This document shows, piece by piece, positions 36,228 through 47,105 of a stretch of DNA of 49,347 nt. Source of the DNA: Hyphomicrobiales bacterium (GTDB taxonomy: Bacteria; Pseudomonadota; Alphaproteobacteria; Rhizobiales; Beijerinckiaceae); the NCBI GenBank assembly GCA_019247795.1, contig JAFBAK010000268.1, positions 1 to 49,347 of the forward strand, in the 5' to 3' direction. The position numbers and the translations under genes are program-made. Position 1 is the stretch's first letter. Each line of letters begins with the position of its first letter. The notes under the pieces were generated by a model, which saw only the letters and a list, made by a program, of their open reading frames with translations, had not been told where the DNA came from and ran no database searches.

Positions 36228-38300
36228 TCAAGCGACCTTGCTTTTCGTACCTCCCTCTACCAGCAACCGCACGAGATCTTCCCGCAGCACGGGCTTGACC
36301 AGAAAGACGTCGAAGCCCGCGGCGAGCGCCATTGCTCGATCTTCCTGGAGCGCGTTGGCGGTAAGGGCGACGAGGCGCAGCGGCACACGTCCAAGGCGCG
36401 CCTCCTCCTTTCGGAGCCGCCGCGCCACCTCATTTCCATCGAGCCCAGGCATTCGAATGTCGAGGAGCGCAAAATCGTAATTCGGGCGCTTGCCCTCCAT
36501 CGCGCGCATCGCCGCTTCGAGCGCGCTCAGACCGTTGTGGTAACGGTCGACTTTGGCGCCTTCGCGCTCGAGCAAGCGCGTGGCGAGTAGCGCGTTGACT
36601 TCATCGTCCTCCGCCAGAAGGACGTGAAACGGGGGGATGGCGAGAGTGCGCTTGGCGTCGAGAGGCCGTCCCTCTCCGCAAGGAGCGGGCGCGATCGGCT
36701 CGATCAGCCTCGACTTGAGCGAACGTTCGCGGATCGGCTTCACCAGATAGCCGTCGAAGCCGAAGGCAGCCGGCGGACCGAATTGACGACGCTCGAAGGG
36801 CGAGAGCAGCATCATTCGCGAAGCCGTTCCGGCCTCGGTGGCTCGCTTGGCAAGCGCACGCGCAGCCTCCTCGCCGATCGCCGCGTCAACCACGAGAAGA
36901 AGCGGCGCCCGCGAGGTGGAAAGGACCGCAAGCCCATGAGACGCATCGACGGCCTGATCGACCTCGAAGCCGAGCTCATGAAGCTTCTCGCATAAATAGG
37001 GAGCCTGGAATGGCGAGCGCGCCACCACGAGGGCGCGGCTGCCCGCCGGAAAGCAACGCTGCGGTGGAGTCTCGCCCTTGATCGCGACGAGGGGGATTTC
37101 GGCCGTGAAGGTCGCGCCCTCCCCCGGTGCACTTTCCACGCCGAGAGAACCGCTCATTTTCTCCACAAGGCGGCGCGATATCGCAAGGCCTAATCCCGCG
37201 CCCGCGCCTGACCCTTCTCCGTGCTCGAATTCCTCGAAGATGCGGCCTTGACGATTGGCGCTGACGCCTTCTCCCGTGTCGACGACCTTGAAGACGGTTT
37301 TTCCCTGCGCGGATACGGATACCGTGATCCCGACCCCGCCTTGCGTCGTGAACTTCACGGCGTTGCCGGCAAGGTTGAGGAGGATCTGCCGCAACCGTGC
37401 CGGATCGCCACGCATTTGGCGGGGCGTATGGGGGGCGATGAAGCTTGCAATCTCGATCCCCTTGCCTTGTGCGCGCGGCGCCAAGAGCTCCGCGACGCCT
37501 TCGACCAAGGCGGTAAGGTCGAAATCCTCGTCAGCGAGTTCGAGCTTGCCGGATTCAATCTTGGAGAAGTCGAGGATTTCATCGATGAGAAAAAGCAGCG
37601 ATTCTCCCGAGCTCTTCACCGCTCTTGCGTAGGTGGCCTGCTCGGGCGTGAGACCCGTATCGAGGAGAAGGTCGGCCATTCCTGTTATGCCGCTCAGCGG
37701 CGTGCGGAGCTCGTGGCTGACAGTCGCCAGAAAGCGGGATTTGGCCGCGCTCGCCGCCTCGGCTTTGCGCTGGGCGCTTGCCAAGGCTTCTTCGGAACGC
37801 CGTCGTTCGGTGACGTCACGACCCACCGACTGGCGCAACATGCGCCCGTCGGGTTCCCGCACCGTCGTCTCGACCCAAGATATCCAGCGCGGCCCGCGAT
37901 CCGTCTCGATTTCCTGGTCGAAGCTGCGAACGCCATCGCTGGTGAGCAAGGCTTCGCCGGTGAAAGTCGATTTGAGGGAGTAGCGCTTTCCGATCACCGC
38001 CTCGTTGGGTCCGGCAGCTTCGAGAAATGCCGGGTTTGCGTAGACGATCCGATCCTCCTGATCACGCCGCAAGATGAGATCGTTCTGGCCCTCGATGAGG
38101 CCGCGATATCGCTCCTCGCTTTCGCGGGCTTGCCAGATCTCGTCGCGCAAGCGCTCGGTCTCGGCCTCGCGCAGCAGGGTCTGGGCTTCCGAATGGAGAA
38201 ACCGAAACCGCAGCCAGAGCGTCGTGACGACGAAACCGAGAGTCAATGCGATGAATAAAGCTGCGATCGATCCGGCGCTGCCGGACGAAAGGCTCACCAT
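36228..38300 (-). CDS. Hybrid histidine kinase: TM-PAS-HisKA-HATPase-pseudo-receiver-receiver
   Basis: 690 residues. An N-terminal membrane helix (AALFIALTLGFVVTTLWL) is followed by a coiled coil, one PAS domain (about 60-165), HisKA with the phospho-acceptor H196 in ATVSHELRTPLSG, and HATPase with N (LLNLAGNAVKFT), G1 (VVDTGEGV) and GLGLAISRRLVEKM. Two receiver regions follow. The first (ALVVARSPFQAPYLCEKLHE...) lacks the acidic pair and looks degenerate; the second has LLAEDDEVNALL, LLDIRMPG and a C-terminal VKPV lysine and is complete. No partner response regulator is adjacent. The start ATG 38298-38300 has AGGGACGG upstream; the frame opens earlier only from a TTG. Confidence 0.92.
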   Translation of the reverse strand: MVSLSSGSAGSIAALFIALTLGFVVTTLWLRFRFLHSEAQTLLREAETERLRDEIWQARESEERYRGLIEGQNDLILRRDQEDRIVYANPAFLEAAGPNEAVIGKRYSLKSTFTGEALLTSDGVRSFDQEIETDRGPRWISWVETTVREPDGRMLRQSVGRDVTERRRSEEALASAQRKAEAASAAKSRFLATVSHELRTPLSGITGMADLLLDTGLTPEQATYARAVKSSGESLLFLIDEILDFSKIESGKLELADEDFDLTALVEGVAELLAPRAQGKGIEIASFIAPHTPRQMRGDPARLRQILLNLAGNAVKFTTQGGVGITVSVSAQGKTVFKVVDTGEGVSANRQGRIFEEFEHGEGSGAGAGLGLAISRRLVEKMSGSLGVESAPGEGATFTAEIPLVAIKGETPPQRCFPAGSRALVVARSPFQAPYLCEKLHELGFEVDQAVDASHGLAVLSTSRAPLLLVVDAAIGEEAARALAKRATEAGTASRMMLLSPFERRQFGPPAAFGFDGYLVKPIRERSLKSRLIEPIAPAPCGEGRPLDAKRTLAIPPFHVLLAEDDEVNALLATRLLEREGAKVDRYHNGLSALEAAMRAMEGKRPNYDFALLDIRMPGLDGNEVARRLRKEEARLGRVPLRLVALTANALQEDRAMALAAGFDVFLVKPVLREDLVRLLVEGGTKSKVA

Positions 38301-38317
38301 GACGGCCGTCCCTGTTG

Positions 38318-38336
38318 GTAAAGTACACGCCTTTAC
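38318..38336. repeat. Inverted repeat in the histidine kinase leader
   Basis: GTAAAG (38318-38323) and CTTTAC (38331-38336) with a 7-nt loop, 18 nt upstream of the kinase start codon. It could be an operator or a translation-affecting hairpin. An AT-rich, promoter-like block lies just beyond at 38370-38400. Confidence 0.4.
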
Positions 38337-38434
38337 GGCGCGCTTATCGGAACAGCCTTCCTCCAAAAGATTTATATTCTACTCTGATCTTTATCCAATT
38401 GGTCCGTATCTGCGCGAATGCTTAACCGTGAGGC

Positions 38435-39427
38435 TCAAACGCGCCTGCGCTCGCGCCGCCGGCCGGGGGCGCCCTCCTCTCTGCGCGGTTGCGCCAGGGG
38501 GCCGAGCTTCGCGATCACCGTTTCGAGCGTTGGAGGCGCACCTCGCTCATGCAGGTCGAGCGCGCGCCGCATGGCGGCCAGGTGTGCGGGCGACGTGCCG
38601 CAGCAACCGCCGATGATGCGCGCCCCTGCGTCATAGGCAAGGCAGGCGTAATCGGCCATCACAGTCGGCGTGCCGGAATAGTGGATGTGGGCCCCTTTCC
38701 ATTGCGGCACGCCGGCATTGGCCTTGGCGATGATCACCGAAGTTTCGTTCCCGGCTGCAATGTCGAGAACAGACATCACGAGGTCGGAGGCGCCGACCCC
38801 GCAATTTGCACCAAGCGCCACGGGAGGAGGCGAGAGGGCTGCGGCGAATGAGGCAAGCGCAGATGGCAAAAGCCCCATCATCGTGCGACCGGCAGTGTCG
38901 AAACTTGCGGTCAGTGTGAAGGGCATCTCGAGCCTCGCGGCCGCCTTTGCGGCGGCCCGCATCTCTTCGGGCGCCGACATGGTCTCGATCCAGGCCAGAT
39001 GCGCTCCGCCCTCCTTCAGCCCGGTGATCTGCTCGGCGAACACCTCCTCGGCCTCGGCCTCGGTGAGAGGGCCGAGAGGCGCGAGAAGATCACCGGTGGG
39101 GCCGACGGAGCCCGCGACGAGGATGGGTCGCGAGGACTTCGACGCGACTTCGAGGGCGAGGCGCGCGGCCACGCGATTGAGCTCGCGCGCCCGGCTTTGC
39201 AAATCGTGGAGCATCAAGCGACGCGCGTTGCCGCCGAAGCTGTTGGTCAAGATAATGTCGGCCCCCGCGTCGACGAAGCTCTGGTGCAGCGCCATGATGC
39301 GGTCCGGATGCGACTCGAGCCATAGCTCCGGCGCTTCGCCGGAGACGAGCCCTATTTCGAAAAGATTTGTCCCGGTCGCCCCATCGGCCAAGAGAAAGGG
39401 CTGTTCCGCCAGCCGCTCCTCAAGCAT
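38435..39427 (-). CDS. Homocysteine S-methyltransferase family protein (betaine-homocysteine type)
   Basis: 330 residues, TIM-barrel. The N-terminus has LADGATGTNLFEIGL, the middle VAGSVGPTGDLL, and the zinc-binding cysteines occur in GANCGVG and GGCCGTSPAHL. It should transfer a methyl group from betaine or another donor to homocysteine, giving methionine; it has no cobalamin domain. The C-terminus is Arg-rich. I chose ATG 39425-39427 (MLEERLAEQ) because AGAGG precedes it. A TTGACA element lies about 65 nt upstream of the start, with a poor -10. Confidence 0.9.
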   Translation of the reverse strand: MLEERLAEQPFLLADGATGTNLFEIGLVSGEAPELWLESHPDRIMALHQSFVDAGADIILTNSFGGNARRLMLHDLQSRARELNRVAARLALEVASKSSRPILVAGSVGPTGDLLAPLGPLTEAEAEEVFAEQITGLKEGGAHLAWIETMSAPEEMRAAAKAAARLEMPFTLTASFDTAGRTMMGLLPSALASFAAALSPPPVALGANCGVGASDLVMSVLDIAAGNETSVIIAKANAGVPQWKGAHIHYSGTPTVMADYACLAYDAGARIIGGCCGTSPAHLAAMRRALDLHERGAPPTLETVIAKLGPLAQPRREEGAPGRRRERRRV

Positions 39428-39534
39428 GCGCGCACCTCTCTCTCGCATGGCAAAACACTTGCCGACAATGACCAGCCAATCCTCGCGGCCCTGTCAAGGG
39501 AGCTTGGAACGCCGCCGCGCAGCGGGGGCGCGTC

Positions 39535-40899
39535 TCACCCGATGTCGAAGAAGGTGGCCTTGGGCGTCCGATAAACCCTGTCGAGGGTGACGTCGATCTC
39601 GTCAGGCCGAAAGATCTCGACGGGATCGGTGAAGCCCTTCGCCCGGAATTTCCCAAGCGGCCTCACCTTCTGGCCAAGTTCGCGCGCGAAGGCCGCCGAC
39701 ATGAGCAGCGGCTCGTCGAGCGTGCGATTCATGTCGGCGATCCGGCTGGCCAAGCTCACATCGCGGCCGATCACGGTGAAGTCGAGCCGCGTGCCAGAGC
39801 CGATATTACCGTAGGCGGCCTCGCCGTAATGCAAGGCGATGCCCGCCCGCATCTGCGGCTTGTCCGCATGCTCGACGTTGAAGGCGTTGAGCGAGGCAAG
39901 ACCATCCCGAGCGGCGGAGAGAGCGCGCTCCGGCGCGTCACATTCGCCGTCCTTGGCCTCGCGAAAGATCGCGAGGAGCCCGTCGCCCAAATATTTAAGG
40001 ACCTCGCCTTGCCTTTGCTCGATCGCCGGAACGAGGCAATCGAAAAAGTTGTTGAACAGCTCGACGGCGCCGACTGCGCCAAGCTCGACGGTTTGCTGCG
40101 TCGAATCGCGCATATCAGCGAAAAGAATGGCGGAGCGGATGGTCGACACTTGGCCGCGCTTGACATTGCCGCCAAGGATCGCCTGGCGCGGTTCATCCCC
40201 CACATAGATGCGCAGCACGTTTCGCAAGGTTCCCCATGCAACGCGAAGCTCGAGGAGGACCGCGAAGGGAGGCAGTATCGTCGCGATGATCGCGAGATGG
40301 CGAGGCGAGAAGCCGTTGGGCGCCCGGGTGGCCAAGGTCGCCCAAGCCGTCATGTCATTGGCGAAGGTGATGGGCGCGCAGATATAATGCGTGAAGCCCT
40401 CTGCCTTCAGATCGGGCACGATCCCAAAACGATCGTCCGGCGTCTCGGCAAGGCGCATCTCGACCCATTCCCGGGACGTCAATGCCGCGTAATAAGGGCT
40501 GCGCAAAAAGGTCGGATCGTCGGGCCCTGGGCTGACATAGACACTTTCCTTGACGCCACCATCCTTCAGCCAGATGCGACCGACCGCATCATGCTCGGCG
40601 TGAAGCGTCGAGATCGATACGGCGACACGCTCGATCGGCACGCCGATGGCGAGGAGACGATTGCACAACTCCGTGAGATTTTTCGACGGATCTTCGGCGC
40701 GCCTGGCATCTCCCAAAAGCCAATCGCGCAGGGCGCCGACCTCGATTGTGTCTTTCGGCCCGATCAGCTTCCGCAACTGCCAGGAATCCATCTTCGAGAT
40801 GGCCTTGGCATCGAGCCGCTTCGCGGACTCGTTGCCTTCCTGGAGCAGGACGGCAGCATCCGCCGGGGAAGCGTTGAGGGCCACTTGCTCGTTGGGCAT
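39535..40899 (-). CDS. Class III adenylate/guanylate cyclase with N-terminal sensor-like region
   Basis: 454 residues. Residues ~1-230 form a helical N-terminus plus a GAF-like region (GRIWLKDGGVKESVYV, THYICAPITFAND). The cyclase domain (about 255-420) begins AILFADMRDSTQQ with the first metal Asp, then GEVLKYLGDGLLAIF with the second Asp and substrate-binding Lys, and RLDFTVIGRDVSLASRI with the adenine-type Asp and the conserved Arg. The transition-state Asn normally found in the V-N-x-A-x-R motif is a Ser here. Activity may be low or altered. The start ATG 40897-40899 follows AGGGCGG. No membrane helix, so cytoplasmic. Confidence 0.9.
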   Translation of the reverse strand: MPNEQVALNASPADAAVLLQEGNESAKRLDAKAISKMDSWQLRKLIGPKDTIEVGALRDWLLGDARRAEDPSKNLTELCNRLLAIGVPIERVAVSISTLHAEHDAVGRIWLKDGGVKESVYVSPGPDDPTFLRSPYYAALTSREWVEMRLAETPDDRFGIVPDLKAEGFTHYICAPITFANDMTAWATLATRAPNGFSPRHLAIIATILPPFAVLLELRVAWGTLRNVLRIYVGDEPRQAILGGNVKRGQVSTIRSAILFADMRDSTQQTVELGAVGAVELFNNFFDCLVPAIEQRQGEVLKYLGDGLLAIFREAKDGECDAPERALSAARDGLASLNAFNVEHADKPQMRAGIALHYGEAAYGNIGSGTRLDFTVIGRDVSLASRIADMNRTLDEPLLMSAAFARELGQKVRPLGKFRAKGFTDPVEIFRPDEIDVTLDRVYRTPKATFFDIG

Positions 40900-41319
40900 G
40901 CCGCCCTGATATGGCCATTCGGGCAGCCGAGGCAAGGGTTGAGCGGGGCCGGATTACGAGTAGTTATGGGTGGGAAGTCGTTCGCAACCTTCGCAGCGCC
41001 CAGCGACGCCAGTTGTTCACGAGCCCCCATTGCCGGTGGGACGGTCTTCACCCTGCCCGATCAGCTCGGTTGTCAGCTTGCGATTTGAGCATGTATTCCT
41101 TGGTGGACCATCGATCTCGCCCCAGGGGTAATCTTTGCAACGAGAGTGGAAGAACCGAGGGCTGGTCAAATCGGCGACGACAGCTAGAAAAGGGGGGTGA
41201 CGTGGCGCATGGACGTGCCTTTTCCAACACACCGAATTAGCGTTTTGAAATTTTGAGACACCATCGAGCAGGCTTGGATTATACCAGGAATTAGATCCCC
41301 TCCGAAACGGAACCCCGCC
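40900..41319. other. Intergenic region between the cyclase and acetamidase genes
   Basis: 420 nt between divergent genes. The part nearest the acetamidase (41230-41290) is AT-rich and probably holds its promoter, but no clear -35/-10 pair stands out. I see no RNA gene, repeat or credible short coding region. The few small frames present have no ribosome-binding site. Confidence 0.5.
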
Positions 41320-42261
41320 ATGCCAGCTTTTCGCCTCGATCCTGATCCCGGCAACGTCCACTGGGGTTTCTTTGACGCCAAGCTCGCCCCGGTCCTGACC
41401 GTCCCGAATGGAGGGCGGGTGACGATCTCGACAATCTCGGGGGCGCAAGAAGCCATGGCGCCCCCGCCCTTTGTGGTTCCCCCTCAATTGCGTGCCGTGC
41501 ACGCGAAGGTAAAGCCCAAGCTGCAAGGCCATATATGCACCGGCCCCGTTGCCGTCGAGGGCGCAAGGAGGGGCCAAGTGCTGCAGGTCGACATCGAGGT
41601 AATCGAACCCTTCTACGACTGGGGCTATCAGGTAGTCCGCCCCCTCGCGGGCGCGCTTCCCGACGATTTCGCCGAAAGCCGGCTCTATCATATCGCGCTC
41701 GACCGCGCGCAAAAGCTTTGGCGGCTCCCCTGGGGTCAACAGGTGCCTCTAGCGCCGTTTTTCGGCGTGATGGGAACGGCCCCTCCGCCTGCGTGGGGAA
41801 TGGTGTCGACGCTGCCGCCTCGGCGAAATGGCGGCAACCTCGACAACAAGGAGCTCGTTGCAGGAACGACGCTCTACCTGCCGATTTTCGTGGACGGCGC
41901 CTTGTTCTCGGTAGGCGACGGGCATGGCGTGCAAGGTGATGGAGAGGTGTGCATCACCGCCGTGGAAACCGGGCTCACCGGCACCTTTCGCTTGAGCGTC
42001 CTTAAGGACATGCAGCTCGAATGGCCGCTCGCCGAGACCCCGACGCACATGATCACCATGGCCTTCGATCCCGATCTCGACGATTGCGTGGTGATCGCCT
42101 TGCGGCAAATGATCGAGCTCGTAAGCGCGCGCGCCGGCATCGACCGCTACCAGGCCTACGCGCTCGCAAGTCTCGCCGCCGATCTGCGCGTGACGCAAGT
42201 CGTCAACGGCAACAAGGGAGTGCATGTCATGCTCGAGAAAAAATATCTCGAGCGTCCTTGA
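41320..42261 (+). CDS. Acetamidase/formamidase family protein
   Basis: 313 residues, FmdA/AmdA family, which hydrolyses short-chain amides such as formamide or acetamide to the acid and ammonia. Visible signatures: GGNLDNKELVAGTTLYLPIFV, FSVGDGHGVQGDGEVCITAVE and an N-terminal VHWGFFDAKLAP. Length is near the family norm. The actual substrate is unknown. The start ATG 41320-41322 follows AACGGAACCCC. Its stop overlaps the helicase start codon (TTGA), so the two are read from one mRNA despite unrelated functions. Confidence 0.9.
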   Translation: MPAFRLDPDPGNVHWGFFDAKLAPVLTVPNGGRVTISTISGAQEAMAPPPFVVPPQLRAVHAKVKPKLQGHICTGPVAVEGARRGQVLQVDIEVIEPFYDWGYQVVRPLAGALPDDFAESRLYHIALDRAQKLWRLPWGQQVPLAPFFGVMGTAPPPAWGMVSTLPPRRNGGNLDNKELVAGTTLYLPIFVDGALFSVGDGHGVQGDGEVCITAVETGLTGTFRLSVLKDMQLEWPLAETPTHMITMAFDPDLDDCVVIALRQMIELVSARAGIDRYQAYALASLAADLRVTQVVNGNKGVHVMLEKKYLERP

Positions 42262-43382
42262 GCATTCCTCCCTTGCCTCAATTTTCGCCCCATCAAGAGG
42301 CGGCGCTCAAGGCGGTGTCCGCCTGGCTCAAAACGAAACGCAAAGGGCAGAACGCGCCGCCCATCTTCCGGCTCTTCGGCTATGCCGGCACGGGCAAGAC
42401 GACATTGGCGAGGCATCTCGCCCAAAGCGTCTCCGGCAAAGTCCTTTTCGCCGCATTCACGGGCAAGGCGGCGCTGGTAATGCGCAGCAAGGGCTGTCAA
42501 GGCGCATCCACCATCCATAGCTTGATCTACCGGGCGCTCGAATCCGGCGAAGAGACGCCGAATTTCGAGTTGTGGTCCCAGTCCCCGGCGTCCGAGGCCA
42601 AGCTTATCGTGATAGACGAGTGCTCGATGGTCGACGCCGAGCTTGGGCGCGACTTGTTGTCGTTTCGAGTGCCGCTCCTCGTTCTCGGCGATCCGGCGCA
42701 GCTTCCCCCGGTTCAAGGCGCGGGTTTTTTCACCGAGGCAGAACCCGATGCCATGCTGACCGAAGTGCACCGGCAGGCGCAAGATGACCCGATCGTGCGC
42801 ATGTCGATGCAGGTACGTGAGGGTCGCCAGCCGGACCTCGGCGAATATGGCATGTCGCAAGTCGTGACGCGCTCAGAGCTCGATCCCGCCCGCGTGCTCG
42901 GCGCCGATCAGGTCCTTGTCGGCCGCAATGCAACCCGACGCCGCTTCAACAAGCGCATGCGCGAAAGACGAGGCTTTGCCGACATCTTGCCGATTGCGGG
43001 CGACAAGCTGGTCTGCTTGCGCAACAACCGACGCAAGGGTCTGTTCAATGGCGGCCTCTGGTCTGTGAAGGAGCGCCGTCAGCGCAAGTCCGGGACGCTC
43101 GCTTTGCGTCTGGCACCGGACGAAGATCGGGGCGGCCGTATCGTGAAAGTGTCGGCAAAAGCAGAATGCTTCACCGGCAATATAGAAGATTATCCCTGGG
43201 AGGAGCGAAAGGCTTATGACGAGTTCGACTATGGCTACGTACTCACGGTCCACAAAGCACAAGGATCCCAATGGGACGACGTCGTGCTTTTCGACGAAAG
43301 CTTCGTCTTTCCGGAAAGCCGCGCGCGATGGCTCTACACAGGTATCACGCGGGCCGCAAAGCGGCTTACAGTCGTGATATGA
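42258..43382 (+). CDS. RecD-like/Dda-like superfamily 1 DNA helicase
   Basis: 374 residues. It has all SF1B helicase motifs: I (Walker A) FGYAGTGKTTLAR, Ia FAAFTGKAALVMRSKGCQGA, II VIDECSMVDAEL, III LVLGDPAQLPPVQGAGFF, IV-like LTEVHRQAQDDPIVRMSMQ, V/VI YVLTVHKAQGSQWDDVVLFDE and LYTGITRAAKRL (UvrD_C_2). It is a short stand-alone ATP-dependent helicase without RecBC partners. I chose TTG 42258-42260 because it overlaps the acetamidase TGA and no ATG or GTG precedes the conserved PLPQFSPHQEAALKAV start. The frame further upstream is antisense-type shadow inside the acetamidase gene. Confidence 0.88.
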   Translation: MSIPPLPQFSPHQEAALKAVSAWLKTKRKGQNAPPIFRLFGYAGTGKTTLARHLAQSVSGKVLFAAFTGKAALVMRSKGCQGASTIHSLIYRALESGEETPNFELWSQSPASEAKLIVIDECSMVDAELGRDLLSFRVPLLVLGDPAQLPPVQGAGFFTEAEPDAMLTEVHRQAQDDPIVRMSMQVREGRQPDLGEYGMSQVVTRSELDPARVLGADQVLVGRNATRRRFNKRMRERRGFADILPIAGDKLVCLRNNRRKGLFNGGLWSVKERRQRKSGTLALRLAPDEDRGGRIVKVSAKAECFTGNIEDYPWEERKAYDEFDYGYVLTVHKAQGSQWDDVVLFDESFVFPESRARWLYTGITRAAKRLTVVI

Positions 43383-43526
43383 GGCCGCGACAAGCTTGAC
43401 GACGTGACAGGATAACGGCCCAAATTATTAAAAAGATTGGGAATTTTTATCGGACGTGAGCGGGATCTGGAACTCGCCGAGCCTCGCGCACGTATAAGCA
43501 CACCCAAACAATCAAGGAGAATCCTC

Positions 43527-43769
43527 ATGCGAACCCCCCTCGCGATTATTGCTCTGACTGCCGCAATGGCCTTCGCGGCTCCTGCCTCGGCGACCGAACG
43601 GGGCACCGTGGGTGGCGCTGTGGCCGGAGGTGCGGTCGGAGCCGCGGTCGGTGGACCTGTGGGCGCGGTCGTCGGTGCGGGAGCCGGCGCGGTCGTGGGA
43701 AATAGCATGACGGGTCATCGTCGCTATCACCGTTACGGCTATTATCACCATCACCGCTATTATCGGGGC
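43527..43769 (+). CDS. Small Gly-rich exported protein with Tyr/His tail
   Basis: 81 residues. Signal peptide (MRTPLAIIALTAAMAFAAPASA) followed by a glycine-zipper-like segment, GAVAGGAVGAAVGGPVGAVV, and a C-terminal YHRYGYYHHHRYY tail. Glycine zippers often insert in or associate with membranes; the His/Tyr tail could bind metal. Similar small proteins of unknown function are common in Rhizobiales. AAGGAGA lies 7 nt upstream of ATG 43527-43529, and an intrinsic-terminator-like hairpin follows, so it is expressed as its own unit. Confidence 0.82.
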
Positions 43770-43772
43770 TGA

Positions 43773-44137
43773 AGCCGAACCGCCAGGTTTTCTTTTTGTC
43801 CCGCTCGCCGCGGCCACGTTCTCGGCCGCGAGGGCGGGATTTTGTTGCGTATGGGCGCAGATGCGTCAGGTTGCCAAGGGCCACCCTCCAGCCCGGCGAA
43901 AACCGCGATAAGGCATCAGATCAAAAGCAATTTTCCACTCGATCGGCATCGGCGGGATGACGCGGGCCTTATCGATTTCTATATATGACAATGCGGACGG
44001 TCGATTAACTCCACGTCTCTCGAGCTTTCGACCTTGATCGGCAATCACATCGATAGCGATTCATTGTCGAAGTCGATATTTTGTTTAAGACTGGGCGTGA
44101 ATTCTATTTCGAAACAATAAAACGGGACTGAACCGTT
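43773..44137. other. Intergenic region between the Gly-rich protein and the GreA/GreB-family gene
   Basis: 365 nt. It contains the hairpin at 43800-43843, then about 290 nt including an AT-rich stretch (44050-44130) that may hold the promoter of the next gene. A 60-codon open frame on the minus strand (43866-44048) has no ribosome-binding site or recognised relative, and I do not call it. Confidence 0.5.
43800..43843 (+). terminator. Intrinsic-terminator-like hairpin
   Basis: An imperfect GC-rich inverted repeat (arms around 43800-43815 and 43824-43838, sharing CCCGC/GCGGG and GGCC/GGCC) is followed by ATTTTG. It lies 30 nt after the Gly-rich protein gene. Confidence 0.55.
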
Positions 44138-44605
44138 ATGAGCAGAGCTTTTGTACGAGAACAAGACGACTCGGAAACCTTCGACACTCTGCCCGACAGG
44201 GTGGTGTCGCCGCATCCGAATTTTGTGACGGCTGAAGGCTTGGCTGCCATCGAAGCTGAGCTTTCTCGTGCGCAGAGCGAGTTCGATTCCGCGCAAGCGG
44301 CGGGTGACCGTGAGCTCGCCGCAAAAGCGGCCCGAGATGTGCGTTATTTCACTTCGCGCCGCGCGAGCGCGCAGGTGATCGCGCCACCCAAAGACTCGGA
44401 CCGCGTCCAATTTGGATCCACCGTGACGATCGAGCGCGCCGATGGCCGTCGGCAGACGTTCCGCATCGTCGGCGAGGATGAGGCTGACCCTGCCCGCGGC
44501 ACGCTCTCGCACGCGTCGCCTTTGGCGCGAGCGCTCGCCGGGAAGAGCCCCGGCGATGCCGTCCAGGCCGGGAATATCGAGGCGGAAATTCTTACGATCC
44601 AATGA
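44138..44605 (+). CDS. GreA/GreB-family transcription elongation factor
   Basis: 155 residues. The C-terminal half is a clear GreA/GreB FKBP-like domain: VQFGSTVTIERADGRRQTFRIVGEDEADP, SHASPLARALAGKSPGDAV. The N-terminal half (MSRAFVREQDDSETFDTLPD, then a helical hairpin FVTAEGLAAIEAEL...ARDVRYFTSRR) is shorter than in GreA, and the coiled-coil tip reads AGDRELAAKAARD rather than the usual GDLKENAEY. So transcript-cleavage activity is not assured. It resembles the alphaproteobacterial GreA/B-like group and related RNA-polymerase secondary-channel proteins. It ends about 85 nt from the convergent rpoD. Confidence 0.88.
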   Translation: MSRAFVREQDDSETFDTLPDRVVSPHPNFVTAEGLAAIEAELSRAQSEFDSAQAAGDRELAAKAARDVRYFTSRRASAQVIAPPKDSDRVQFGSTVTIERADGRRQTFRIVGEDEADPARGTLSHASPLARALAGKSPGDAVQAGNIEAEILTIQ

Positions 44606-44654
44606 GCTGACAGGCTCGAGCGACGAGACCCGCGATGGCGTTTCGGCGCGGAAG

Positions 44655-44680
44655 AAAAAAGGTCCGGATCGGCCCGGACC
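44655..44680 (-). terminator. Rho-independent terminator of rpoD
   Basis: On the minus strand GGTCCGG and CCGGACC form a perfect 7-bp stem with a 6-nt loop, followed immediately by six T. It lies 10 nt past the rpoD stop codon. Confidence 0.9.
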
Positions 44681-44690
44681 CTGCAATCGA

Positions 44691-46811
<2,121 letters not shown>

Positions 46812-47013
46812 CAGCTGGGCTCCAGAATGTCGTTTCGGCACCGAACTGGCGCCTTTTTTGTGCTTGGACGAGCTCGACCCGCGCTTGGCGCCGGGTTTGA
46901 GCTTGGTTGACGCGCGCGAACTCATGACACCAAACGCAGCGATGCGAGCCCGCGCGCATACGCAACACGCGCAACCGGCTCAGGGCGATCCCGGAGATCA
47001 GGCAATGTGATTC

Positions 47014-47034
47014 GACTTAAATCCTTGTTAAGTC
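47014..47034. promoter_or_regulatory. Palindrome upstream of rpoD
   Basis: A perfect 7-bp inverted repeat, GACTTAA then ATCCTTG then TTAAGTC, about 90 nt upstream of the longer rpoD start and 200 nt upstream of the chosen one. A dimeric regulator could bind it; I do not recognise the motif. Confidence 0.4.
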
Positions 47035-47105
47035 CCATCTTGGGCTCGCAAATGGCTCGTCAGGAAGGCAGAATCGACCCTCGAGCGAAGGACCAAAATT
47101 CAACC

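Noticed and set aside
43866-44048. 60-codon minus-strand open frame
   Set aside because: No ribosome-binding site, no recognisable family and located in an intergenic stretch next to a terminator. It might be real but I cannot support it.
46812-46925. 38-residue N-terminal extension of RpoD from ATG 46925
   Set aside because: The extension is Lys/Ser-rich low complexity and has no ribosome-binding site, whereas ATG 46811 has one and starts at the usual place. The longer form is not excluded.
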